In this document: one piece after another, positions 41,962 to 49,822 of the stretch
Position numbering within the stretch: the first letter of the stretch is position 1
Layout of the letters: the number at the start of each line of letters is the position of its first letter
Assembly: GCA_041567315.1 (NCBI GenBank)
Contig: JBFGCA010000013.1
Location: 1 to 58,552, forward strand
Direction of reading: 5' to 3'
DNA length: 58,552 nucleotides
Origin: JBFGCA01 sp041567315
GTDB taxonomy: Bacteria > Acidobacteriota > Thermoanaerobaculia > Multivoradales > JAHEKO01
The notes under the pieces: generated by a model
Databases searched by the model: none
The model's input: the letters and a program-made list of their open reading frames with translations, nothing else
What the model was told of the DNA's origin: nothing
Made by a program: the position numbers and the translations under genes

Positions 41962-42957
41962 TCAGGGCGCCGGCGCCGACACCGCCGGCCGGCCGCTGGC
42001 CACCGCCGCCAGCAGCCGCGACTGGATGGCGAACACCTCGCGCCGGGTGAGCTTGGCGCCGGGGCCGTCGCGCTCCACCCGCTCGAGCGTCGCCCAGGCC
42101 AGCTCGAGCGGCAGACCGGTGAACAGCACCAGGCCGCGGGGACCGCCGGCCCGCTGGACGGCCAGCGTGTACTCGGCGGCGGCGGCGAGGTCGCGCCGCG
42201 CCAGTTCGAAGACCGCCCGGCGGTCGATGCCGCTGGGCACGTAGTTGCGCCCCTCGGTGGCGTCCGAGGCCGAGTCCTTCAGGATGTTGACCAGCTGCAG
42301 CGCCTCGCCGAAGGCGGCCGCCCGCTGGCGTAGATAACCGGCCACCGGTGCCAGCTTCGGGCGGTCCAGCAGGAACAGCTCGGTCAGCATCTCGCCGACG
42401 ATGCCGGCCACGATGTAGCAGTACTCCTTGAGGTCGGGGATGCTGCCCAGCTGGAGCACCTCGCCGCCGGCCGCCCGCTCGACCACCGACGCCATCCCGC
42501 GGGCGGTGCGCGCCGTGTGCTCGCCGACGATGCGCCGCGCCTCCGGGGCGAGACCGGCAAAGGCCTCGATCACCGCCGGGCTGCGCTCGAGCAGCTCCAG
42601 GTAGCCGCGGTTCCGGGTCGGCGGCGCGGCCAGCCAGGCGGCGGCCAGCCGCTCGGCCGAAGCCGCCGAGGGGGCGCCCAGCAGGGCCTCGAACTCGGCC
42701 AGGGCACCGAGCTGCCGCGGGCGGTCCCACAGCACGCTGGCGTCCTCGAAGGTGTCGGCGATGCGGAACAGCAGGTAGGCGACGGTCACCTGGCGGGCGG
42801 TCGGCCGCGGCAGCAGCGGGATGGCGAGGGCGAAGGTGCGGCTGGTCTTGACCAGCAGGTCGTGGAGCAGGGCGCCGTCGGCACGGCCGGCGCCGCCCAG
42901 CCGGTCGTGCGGCGCCGGTGGCGCCACCTCCTCGAGCGGTGCCTTTCTCGCCCTCAT
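41962..42957 (-). CDS. Squalene/phytoene synthase family protein, probably squalene synthase
   Basis: A 331-residue prenyl transferase that joins two farnesyl diphosphates head to head. The first Asp-rich motif is DTFED (68-72). The second lies in QLVNILKDSASDATEGRNYVP, where the usual DxxxD is kept as DSASD. The YCYIVAGIVGEML segment is typical of squalene synthase. Only one such gene is present; the HpnC/D/E set used by many hopanoid producers is absent here. With the cyclase 11 kb away in the same gene string, squalene as product is the best reading. Phytoene synthesis is a weaker alternative, since no desaturase gene is present. Confidence 0.88.
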   Translation of the reverse strand: MRARKAPLEEVAPPAPHDRLGGAGRADGALLHDLLVKTSRTFALAIPLLPRPTARQVTVAYLLFRIADTFEDASVLWDRPRQLGALAEFEALLGAPSAASAERLAAAWLAAPPTRNRGYLELLERSPAVIEAFAGLAPEARRIVGEHTARTARGMASVVERAAGGEVLQLGSIPDLKEYCYIVAGIVGEMLTELFLLDRPKLAPVAGYLRQRAAAFGEALQLVNILKDSASDATEGRNYVPSGIDRRAVFELARRDLAAAAEYTLAVQRAGGPRGLVLFTGLPLELAWATLERVERDGPGAKLTRREVFAIQSRLLAAVASGRPAVSAPAP

Positions 42958-43002
42958 CGCCGGCCCGCTATCCTACCCCGCGGGCCGCGGCGGGCCTTCG
43001 CG

Positions 43003-43809
43003 TCAGGGCGAGATCCGGGTGCCCGGGACCGGCTCGCCGGCGAGCGCCGCCCCCAACCGGCCCTCCACCCGGCCGTCGAGCAGCCAGGAGGTCACCCCGG
43101 CGGCGGCCAGCGCGCCGGCCGCCTCCAGCCGGTGCCGCATGCCGCCGGTGACGTCGGTACCGGCCGCCTCGCCCACCGCCGGCGCCAGACCGTCCAGCTC
43201 GCCGGCCGCGAGGGCCGGGATCAGCCGGCCGCCGGGGTCGTAGAGACCCTCGGTCTCGCCGAGCCACAGCGCCCGGCGCACCGGCAGCCCGCGGGCCAGG
43301 AGCCGCTCGGCCAGCGCCACCAGCACGGTCTCGGTCGAGCAGATCGCCGCCCCCCACTGCCGGTCGAGCACCACGTCGCCGTAGACCACCGGCAACAGGC
43401 CGCGCTCGAGGGCCAGCACCACCGGCTCCTCGCCCAGCCAGGCAGGCCGACCGCCCGCCGCCACCAGCAGGCTCGAGGGGGCCAGCGAATAGGGCATCGC
43501 GCCGGCCTCGCGCAGCGCCGCCGTCACCTGCCGGTGGAGCGCGGCCGCCGCCTCCTGGGTGGCCGCCACCCCCGGCAGCGCGCCCGCCGCCACCGGACCC
43601 GAGCCCAGCCCCCAGCGGCTGGCCTCGAGGTGTCCGAACGAGCCGCTGCCGTGTCCGGCGAGGAGCTTCCACCCGGGCCCCCGCGCCGCCACCGCCAGCT
43701 CGGCGGCGAGACGCCCGAGCAGCTGCCGCCGCAGCGCCCGCGGCCGGCGCTTGTCGGTCAGCAGGCTGCCGCCGAGCTTGACGAGGACGATTTCGCCGGT
43801 GCGAGTCAT
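43003..43809 (-). CDS. Isopentenyl phosphate kinase
   Basis: A 268-residue amino-acid-kinase-fold enzyme. It has the IPK hallmarks: KLGGSLLTDK at the N terminus with Lys11, GHGSGSFGH at 52-60 with His60 (the residue that marks IPKs), VVYGDVVLD, CSTETVLVALA and TDVTGGM. IPK phosphorylates isopentenyl phosphate to IPP with ATP. It lies 45 bases before the squalene synthase gene and 43 bases after the decarboxylase gene. It is the key evidence for the alternative mevalonate route. Fosfomycin kinase FomA and glutamate 5-kinase share the fold but lack GHGxGSFGH. Confidence 0.9.
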   Translation of the reverse strand: MTRTGEIVLVKLGGSLLTDKRRPRALRRQLLGRLAAELAVAARGPGWKLLAGHGSGSFGHLEASRWGLGSGPVAAGALPGVAATQEAAAALHRQVTAALREAGAMPYSLAPSSLLVAAGGRPAWLGEEPVVLALERGLLPVVYGDVVLDRQWGAAICSTETVLVALAERLLARGLPVRRALWLGETEGLYDPGGRLIPALAAGELDGLAPAVGEAAGTDVTGGMRHRLEAAGALAAAGVTSWLLDGRVEGRLGAALAGEPVPGTRISP

Positions 43810-43852
43810 TCTCTGGCGCTGCCGCGCCGGCGCAGGCGTCGCCGGGTCGCGG

Positions 43853-44875
43853 TCAGAAGAGGTGTTCGTCGAGGCGCCGCGGCCCGTCGCCCACCCCGTC
43901 GCGGATCACCCCGCAGCCCAGCTCCGCCACCGCCGCCGCCACCGCCTCCTCGGCGGCCGGCGCGCAGATCAGGTGGACGTTGGCGCCGGCGTCCATCGTA
44001 AAGCAGACCTCGAGCCCCTCCCCGCGCAGCCGGCGGGTCCGCTCCAGCACCGCCAGGGTGCCGGGCTGCCAGTAGAAGATCGGCGGCCGCGACGACATGG
44101 CGATCAGGTGGAGCTCGATCGCCTCCTCCTCGACCACCGGCCACAGCCGCGCGAACTCGCGGCCCTCGATGGCCCGCCGGACCTCGGCCAGGCGAGCGGC
44201 GAGAAGCTCGCGGCGGCGCGCGTAGTGCGGACTGCTGGGCGCCCGCCGGTGGCCTTCGCGCGACGAGACCTCCTTGCGGCCGGTCTCGACCACGGCGACC
44301 ACGTCTCGCAGGTCCCAATGATCGGCGGCCGCCACCTGGACGGCGGTCCAGGGCCAGGCGGCGGTCTCCCCGGTGCCGCCTTCCTCGGCGTCGGCGGGCC
44401 ACTGGACGTAGCCGCCGAGCACCGACCGCGCCGCCGAGCCCGAGCCGCTGAGCCGCGCCAGATCGGACAGCTCGGCGGCCGGCGGGCGGCGCTCGAGACA
44501 CGCCACCACCGCCAGCGTCAGGGCGGCGAAACCGGAGGCCGAGGAGGCGATCCCCGAGCCGGTCGGAAAGGTGTTCTCGGTCGCCACCCGGAAGCTGCCG
44601 GCGACCCCGGCCCAGCGGCGCAGCCGCTCGAGGTGGGCGAGGACGCCCCCGGCGAAGGCGCGCTCCGGCGGCTCCAGCGTCCCGCCCGCACCGCACACCA
44701 GCACCTCGTCGCCGCCGCCCTCCGGCCGGTGCTCGACCGTGGTGCGGCTGACGCAGGTCCGGAGGGTCATCGACAGCGACGGCTCCCACGGCACCGCGCG
44801 CTCCAGATCGCTCGCCCCCCAGTACTTGACGAAGGCGATGTTGGCCGGTGCCTCGACGGTCGCCTTGGCGCTCAC
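43853..44875 (-). CDS. Mevalonate (di)phosphate decarboxylase, possibly 5-phosphomevalonate type
   Basis: A 340-residue GHMP kinase-fold enzyme. Conserved blocks are NIAFVKYWGA (12-21), PTGSGIASSASGFAAL (about 104-119), SGSGSAARSVLGGYVQW and the catalytic Asp295 in FTMDAGANV. The usual KYWGK of diphosphomevalonate decarboxylases is KYWGA: the Lys that contacts the beta phosphate is Ala21. Together with the IPK gene and the absence of phosphomevalonate kinase, this suggests it decarboxylates mevalonate 5-phosphate to isopentenyl phosphate, as described for Roseiflexus and Haloferax. Start GTG overlaps the mevalonate kinase stop (GTGA). Classical activity on the diphosphate remains possible. 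Confidence 0.85.
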   Translation of the reverse strand: MSAKATVEAPANIAFVKYWGASDLERAVPWEPSLSMTLRTCVSRTTVEHRPEGGGDEVLVCGAGGTLEPPERAFAGGVLAHLERLRRWAGVAGSFRVATENTFPTGSGIASSASGFAALTLAVVACLERRPPAAELSDLARLSGSGSAARSVLGGYVQWPADAEEGGTGETAAWPWTAVQVAAADHWDLRDVVAVVETGRKEVSSREGHRRAPSSPHYARRRELLAARLAEVRRAIEGREFARLWPVVEEEAIELHLIAMSSRPPIFYWQPGTLAVLERTRRLRGEGLEVCFTMDAGANVHLICAPAAEEAVAAAVAELGCGVIRDGVGDGPRRLDEHLF

Positions 44876-46122
44876 TCCGCCTCCTCCCAGCGCAGACCCT
44901 CGACGCCGAGCGGCGCCCGGTAGCCCCGCCAGCCGGCCGGCAGCGGATCGGGCTCGGAGCCGCCGGCGCCCGGCGGCGCGCACCACAGCAGGCAGCCGGC
45001 CGCCGCGCCGCTGAGGGCACCGGCGCCAGACACCTTGGCGGCGGCACCGCGCGCCTCCGCCTCACGGATGAAGACCTGGACCGGTTCCGGAACCACCCCG
45101 AGAGCCTCCAGGCAGGCCTCGTACTCCCGGATCGGGGGCCCCAGATCGGGCGGCACCGGATCGGGGAGGACCGCTTCTGGGAGAAAGGGGCGGGCCAGAG
45201 CTGGGTAAGGGTCCGAGCTGCGGCCGGACTCGGGAGAGTCGGGATCCCTCGGCGAGTCGCGGGCCATCCGCGAGTCGAAGGCTATGGGCGCCGACGGCGA
45301 GTACGGGTCGCCGCCGAGAAGCCGGGCGAATGCCCCCGCGGCGGCTTCCATGCGGTCGAGCAGGGCTTCGAAGCGCTCGGGGTCTCGCGCCCTCTGCTCG
45401 CGGACCGCCTCGACCACCTGGCCGGTGCTCTCGGCCGGGCGGCCGCTGTGGAGGATCCGCAGGCGGTCGAGCGCTTCGGCGGCAGGCGTGAGCGGCTCCA
45501 GCGCCAGCCCGTCGCCGCAACGCCGCGCCGCCACCACGCCCCCCCGCAGCACGGTCTGGTGGTCGACGCCCGAGGGCCGGCCGTGCTGGCGGCGCTCGAC
45601 CTCGAGCGCCAGCCGCTCGACAAGAGCCGGATCGCGCCCGGCTCCCAACAGATCGAGCATCGCCGCCACCACTCCCACCGCTACCGCCGCCGAGCTGCCC
45701 AGACCGGCACCGGGCGGCAGATCGGACTCGATCCGCACCTCGACGGGCGGCGGCCCGGTGCCGCTGCCACCGGTCCCCTCGCCGTGCCCCACCGCCTCCA
45801 CCGCCTCGCCGAGCGCCAGCTTGACCAGATGGGCCGGGTCGTCGCTCCGCAAGCGGCCAAAAGTCTCAGAGCTCGGCCGCTCGAGGTACTCGCTCCACGC
45901 CCGGCGGGCGCGGCGGGCGGCCTCCACCACGTCGGGCCACGAGCAGTCCTCCCGATGCCCGACGTCAGGCAGATCGAGCTCCACGCCACGGCGGCCTCGC
46001 GCGACCCGCACCCGCAGCCGGCGCCCCAGCGCCGCGATGAGCGCCGGCCGCCCGTAGACCACCGCGTGCTCGCCCATCAGGATGACCTTGCCGGGCACCG
46101 ACACCTGGCTGAGCCGCTTCAC
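44872..46122 (-). CDS. Mevalonate kinase
   Basis: A 416-residue GHMP kinase that phosphorylates mevalonate at O5. Motif 1 is PGKVILMGEHAVVYG (10-24), motif 2 LPPGAGLGSSAAVAVG (135-150), the catalytic Asp187 lies in SGVDHQT, and motif 3 is KVSGAGALSGAAAGCLL (363-379). It is longer than typical bacterial enzymes because of a Pro/Ser/Asp-rich insert at 271-330. Start is GTG at 46122, 60 bases after the HMG-CoA reductase gene. Phosphomevalonate kinase is also a GHMP member, but the MGEHAVVYG motif and context fit mevalonate kinase. Confidence 0.88.
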   Translation of the reverse strand: MKRLSQVSVPGKVILMGEHAVVYGRPALIAALGRRLRVRVARGRRGVELDLPDVGHREDCSWPDVVEAARRARRAWSEYLERPSSETFGRLRSDDPAHLVKLALGEAVEAVGHGEGTGGSGTGPPPVEVRIESDLPPGAGLGSSAAVAVGVVAAMLDLLGAGRDPALVERLALEVERRQHGRPSGVDHQTVLRGGVVAARRCGDGLALEPLTPAAEALDRLRILHSGRPAESTGQVVEAVREQRARDPERFEALLDRMEAAAGAFARLLGGDPYSPSAPIAFDSRMARDSPRDPDSPESGRSSDPYPALARPFLPEAVLPDPVPPDLGPPIREYEACLEALGVVPEPVQVFIREAEARGAAAKVSGAGALSGAAAGCLLWCAPPGAGGSEPDPLPAGWRGYRAPLGVEGLRWEEAE

Positions 46123-46182
46123 GGGCTTGGTTGGCTGGCGGATGGTGGCGACCCGCCGGCGGCGACACTCCCCCGCGGCAGC

Positions 46183-47484
46183 TCAGTCGTTCCCGCCGGC
46201 GGGGACGCTGCCGCGGCCCAGCCGCTCGTGGGCACCGGCCAGGTCGCCGGAGGTGAAGGCCGCCAGCAGCGACAGCTCGCCCGCCAGCACCGTGGCACCG
46301 AGGATCTCGGCCAGCCGCCGCACTCCGTACCCGGGCCGCCGCGGGTCGGGGACCGCCCCCAGCAGCGCCAGCGCCTCGCGCTGGGTGGCCAGGGCGGTGC
46401 CGCCGCCGACCACGCCGAGCGGCACGTCGGGCAGGAAGACCGAGGCGAACACCCCCTCGGGTCCCCGCGGCTCGACGCAGGTCACCCCCATCGACGCCTC
46501 CGCCACCTGGGCGACGTCCTGCCCGGTGGCCATGAACAGGGCGGCCAGCACGTTGGCGAAGTGGGCGTTGAAGCCCATGGCGCCGGCGGCGATCGAGCCC
46601 AGCAGGTTCTTGCGGTACTGGACCTCGACCAGCGCCCGGGCGTCGGTCTTGAGACAGCGCCTCAGCACGGCGCCGTCGAGCGCCACCTCAGCGTAGATCC
46701 GCTTGCCGCGCCCCTCCAGGAAGTTGATCGCCGAGGGCTTCTTGTCGACGCAGAAGTTGCCCGACAGGGCGACGCAGCGCACCCCGGTGCCGGGCTCGAT
46801 GAGGTCGCGGACCACGCGGTCGCAGGCGATGGTCGCCATGTTCATCCCCATGGCGTCGCCCGAGGCGAAGCGGAAGCGCAGATAGATCGAGCTGCCCAGG
46901 AGCTGGGGCTTGATCTCGAGCAGCTTGAGATGGCTGCTGGTGCCCTCGGTGACCTGGCGGATGTCCTCCTCGTGCTCCTCGACCCAGGCCATGAACTCGC
47001 AGGTCTGCTCGATACCCGAGGTGCGGAAGACCGGCGCCCGGGTCATGCCGACGTCCTCGACCCGGACCACGGCGCCGCCGGCCTCGCGCAGCGCCCGGCA
47101 GCCGCGGTTGACGCTTGCCACCAGCGCCCCCTCGGTGGTCGCCAGCGGCACCAGGATCTCCTCCTCGGCGCCGACGCACTCGCCGCGCACGCTGATCGGT
47201 CCGCTCAGGCCCAGCGGGATCTGGGTGACGCCGATCAGGTTCTCGCAGTGCCGGGTGGCGACGCGGGCGACGTCGAACGAGTGATGGGCGGTGTGCTCGA
47301 GCCGCACCCCGCGCAGACGCTCCACCGCCTGCCGGCGGACGTCGACGGCCTTGGCCGGAGCCATCTCCGGCGGCAGCTCGTGGAGCCGGCGGCGGCCCTC
47401 GACGATCGAGCGGACCAGCTCCTCGGGCCGCTCCGGCCGGTCGGGCTCGGCCGCCTTGCCGCGCTTGGTCTTGACGGGATCCAT
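46183..47484 (-). CDS. HMG-CoA reductase, class I
   Basis: A 433-residue soluble class I enzyme (NADPH-preferring type) that reduces HMG-CoA to mevalonate. Motifs are clear: TTEGALVASVNRGC (with catalytic Glu), DAMGMNM, GNFCVDKKPSAINFLEGRGK (catalytic Lys and Asp region) and the dinucleotide-binding VVGGGTALATQREAL near the C terminus, followed by LAGELSLLAA. Class II enzymes lack the long DKKPSAINF segment. It starts 5 bases after the isomerase gene. No HMG-CoA synthase gene is in the window. Confidence 0.93.
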   Translation of the reverse strand: MDPVKTKRGKAAEPDRPERPEELVRSIVEGRRRLHELPPEMAPAKAVDVRRQAVERLRGVRLEHTAHHSFDVARVATRHCENLIGVTQIPLGLSGPISVRGECVGAEEEILVPLATTEGALVASVNRGCRALREAGGAVVRVEDVGMTRAPVFRTSGIEQTCEFMAWVEEHEEDIRQVTEGTSSHLKLLEIKPQLLGSSIYLRFRFASGDAMGMNMATIACDRVVRDLIEPGTGVRCVALSGNFCVDKKPSAINFLEGRGKRIYAEVALDGAVLRRCLKTDARALVEVQYRKNLLGSIAAGAMGFNAHFANVLAALFMATGQDVAQVAEASMGVTCVEPRGPEGVFASVFLPDVPLGVVGGGTALATQREALALLGAVPDPRRPGYGVRRLAEILGATVLAGELSLLAAFTSGDLAGAHERLGRGSVPAGGND

Positions 47485-47489
47485 CGGCT

Positions 47490-48512
47490 CTAGATCTCCG
47501 AGCGGCGGCGCAGCGGCACGGTTTGCAGCTCGCCGACGGTGCGCGCCCCGACGCAGAACATCGCGATCCGCAATTCTCTCACCGTCCGCCGCACTTTCTC
47601 GGCGGCGCGCTCCGCCGACACGTTAGCAGCCTCGAGGAAGGGCTGCGCCATACCCACCAGGTCGGCGCCCATGGCCAGCGCCTTGGCGGCGTCGAGCCCG
47701 CTGCGCACGCCGCCGCTGCCGATCAGCTTGAGCCCCTCGATCGACCGCAGCTGGCGCAACGACTCCGGGGTCGGAAGGCCCCAGTCGGCGAACAGCTCGC
47801 CGAGCTCCAGGTCGCGCGCCCGTTGGGCCTCGATCCGTGCCCAGCTGGTGCCGCCGACGCCGGCGACGTCGACGATCGAGACCCCCGACTCGCGCAGCCG
47901 GCGCCCGACCTCGGCCGAGATGCCGCAGCCGATCTCCTTGACGATCAGCGGCACCCCGAGCCCCCTGGCCAGCTCGCCGATCTTGGGCACCAGGTCCGAG
48001 AAGTCGCCCTGCCCCTCGGGCTGCAGCGCCTCCTGCAGCGGGTTGAGGTGCAGCACCAGCGCGTCGGCGTCGATCATCCGCACCGCCGCCTCGAACTGCT
48101 CGCGACCGAAGCCGTAGTTGAGCTGCACGGCACCCAGGTTGGCGAGCAGCGGGACCGACGGCGCCAGGTCGCGGACCCGGAAGCTGGCGGCCAGCGACGG
48201 GTCCTCGATCGCCTTGCGCTGCGAGCCCAAGCCGAGGGCGACACCGGTCTCCTCCGCCGCCCGCGCCAGGTTCCGGTTGATGCGGGTCGCCTCTTCGGTG
48301 CCGCCGGTCATGCACGAGATGAGCAACGGCGCCTTGAGCCGGCGGCCCAGGAACTCGACCCCGAGGTCGATCGCCGCCAGGTCGATCTCGGGCAGCGCCC
48401 GATGCTCGAAGACCCAGTCGTCGAAGTAGCTCGCCGCCACCTGCATGCGGCGATCGAGCGACAGCGCGATGTGCTCGGCCTTGCGGTCGCGCTCGGTGTC
48501 GGGCGAGCTCAT
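47490..48512 (-). CDS. fni: Type 2 isopentenyl diphosphate isomerase (FMN-dependent)
   Basis: A 340-residue FMN enzyme that interconverts IPP and DMAPP. Family blocks are RKAEHIALSLDRRMQ, PLLISCMTGGTEEA, LGLGSQRKAIED, LHLNPLQEALQPEGQGDF, the substrate and FMN contacts in IVKEIGCGIS, VAGVGGTSWARIE, and the phosphate-binding GSGGVRSGLDAAKALAMGAD. It belongs to the archaeal/bacterial type 2 class, unrelated to type 1 Idi. The ATG overlaps the stop of the polyprenyl synthase gene (ATGA), and HMG-CoA reductase follows after 5 bases. Confidence 0.93.
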   Translation of the reverse strand: MSSPDTERDRKAEHIALSLDRRMQVAASYFDDWVFEHRALPEIDLAAIDLGVEFLGRRLKAPLLISCMTGGTEEATRINRNLARAAEETGVALGLGSQRKAIEDPSLAASFRVRDLAPSVPLLANLGAVQLNYGFGREQFEAAVRMIDADALVLHLNPLQEALQPEGQGDFSDLVPKIGELARGLGVPLIVKEIGCGISAEVGRRLRESGVSIVDVAGVGGTSWARIEAQRARDLELGELFADWGLPTPESLRQLRSIEGLKLIGSGGVRSGLDAAKALAMGADLVGMAQPFLEAANVSAERAAEKVRRTVRELRIAMFCVGARTVGELQTVPLRRRSEI

Positions 48513-49669
48513 CGCTGGCGCTCGCGCAGGAAGGCCACCAGGCCGCGCAGGAACGCAGCGCCGGGCCCGGTCAGCGCCAGCCCGTCGAGCTCTGCCTGCG
48601 CGGCGGTGGTCCGCTCCTCGATCATCGCCCGCACCCTCTCGGCGGCCCCCGAGCCGACGATCACCTGGCGCACCCGCTCGACCGCGGCGGCGTCGAGCTC
48701 CCGGTTGCCGAGGGCGGCCAGCAGCAGCCGCCGGCCGGCCTCGTCGGCGCCGGCCAGGGCGTGGTGGATGAGCACCGTGAACTTGCCCTCGGTCAGGTCG
48801 GCGCCGACCGGCTTGCCGACGGTGGCGGCGTCGCCGAACATCCCCAGCAGGTCGTCCTGGAGCTGGAAGGCCTCGCCGGTGAGCCGTCCGTAGCGGGCCA
48901 GACCGTGACGGGTCACCGCCGGCGCCCCGGCCAGCAGCGCCCCCAGCTCGAGCGGCCGCTGCACGCTGTAACGGCCGGACTTGAGCTGCAGCACCCGCAG
49001 CAGCTCCTCCTCGCCGGGCTGCTCGCGGTAGGGGACCGTCATCTCCTCGTACTGGCCGACGACCACCTCCTGGCACATCACCGCGAAACAGCGGGCGACC
49101 GCCGGCCGGCGCTCGGCCGGGACCTCGGCGCACCCGGCCAGCTCCTGGACGTAGGCGTTGGCGAGGTCGCCAAGCAGGATCGCGACCGACAGACCGAAGT
49201 GCTCGGGATCCCCCTCCCAGCCGCGCCGGCGGTGGAGCGACGCGAAATCGACGTGAGCCGACGGCCCGCCGCGGCGCACCTCGGAGCGGTCCATGATGTC
49301 GTCGTGGATCAGCAGATAGGCGTGGAGCAGCTCGAGGGCCATGGCCAGCGACCAGGAGCCCGGACCCGGCACCCCCCCGCAGGCCAGGAAGGCGTGATGC
49401 AGCAGCGCCGGCCGCAGCCGCTTGCCGCCGCGCAGCACGTAGCCGTCGAGCCGGGCCAGCAGCTCGGCACCGACCGGCCGGCCGGCCGCCAGCGGCTCGG
49501 CGCGCCCGGCGAGCCATTCCCGGAGCCGCTCGTCCAGCTCGCGGCCGAAGCTCTGCAGCCGGGCCGCGAACTCGGCCCCCGGGCCGCCGGCCGGAGCGGC
49601 GCCGGTGCGCGTCTCCTCGGCGGCGACCCCGCCCTGGCGGACTCCCCGGCTGCCGGATGCGGTCGTCAT
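48509..49669 (-). CDS. Polyprenyl diphosphate synthase (IspA-like)
   Basis: A 386-residue trans-prenyl transferase. GGKRLRPAL starts the conserved core. The first Asp-rich motif is in LLIHDDIMDRSEVRRG and the second is FQLQDDLLGMFGD (DDLLG). It extends prenyl diphosphates by head-to-tail addition of IPP; farnesyl diphosphate is the likely product, given the squalene synthase gene. Product length cannot be fixed from sequence, as the residues before the first motif (LELLHAYLLI) also fit geranylgeranyl synthases. A 45-residue N-terminal extension is unusual. The start was placed at the ATG after AGGTCAACTGAG. A gap of 153 bases precedes the gene. Confidence 0.9.
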   Translation of the reverse strand: MTTASGSRGVRQGGVAAEETRTGAAPAGGPGAEFAARLQSFGRELDERLREWLAGRAEPLAAGRPVGAELLARLDGYVLRGGKRLRPALLHHAFLACGGVPGPGSWSLAMALELLHAYLLIHDDIMDRSEVRRGGPSAHVDFASLHRRRGWEGDPEHFGLSVAILLGDLANAYVQELAGCAEVPAERRPAVARCFAVMCQEVVVGQYEEMTVPYREQPGEEELLRVLQLKSGRYSVQRPLELGALLAGAPAVTRHGLARYGRLTGEAFQLQDDLLGMFGDAATVGKPVGADLTEGKFTVLIHHALAGADEAGRRLLLAALGNRELDAAAVERVRQVIVGSGAAERVRAMIEERTTAAQAELDGLALTGPGAAFLRGLVAFLRERQR

Positions 49670-49822
49670 CTCAGTTGACCTCTTCGTCGTACCGGAACCT
49701 TGCCGGCGGGCCGCCCCCCTACCGAGCCGCGCGCCCGGCACCGGCTGGCGGCACCCCATGCCGGAAACGGTCCCCGCGTCCCCTTTCGCGCTGATTCGCC
49801 CGGCAGCGCGGGCCACTGCATT

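Noticed and set aside
43003..43809. Kinase as glutamate 5-kinase or fosfomycin kinase
   Set aside because: GHGSGSFGH with His60, DVTGGM and the mevalonate context mark isopentenyl phosphate kinase.
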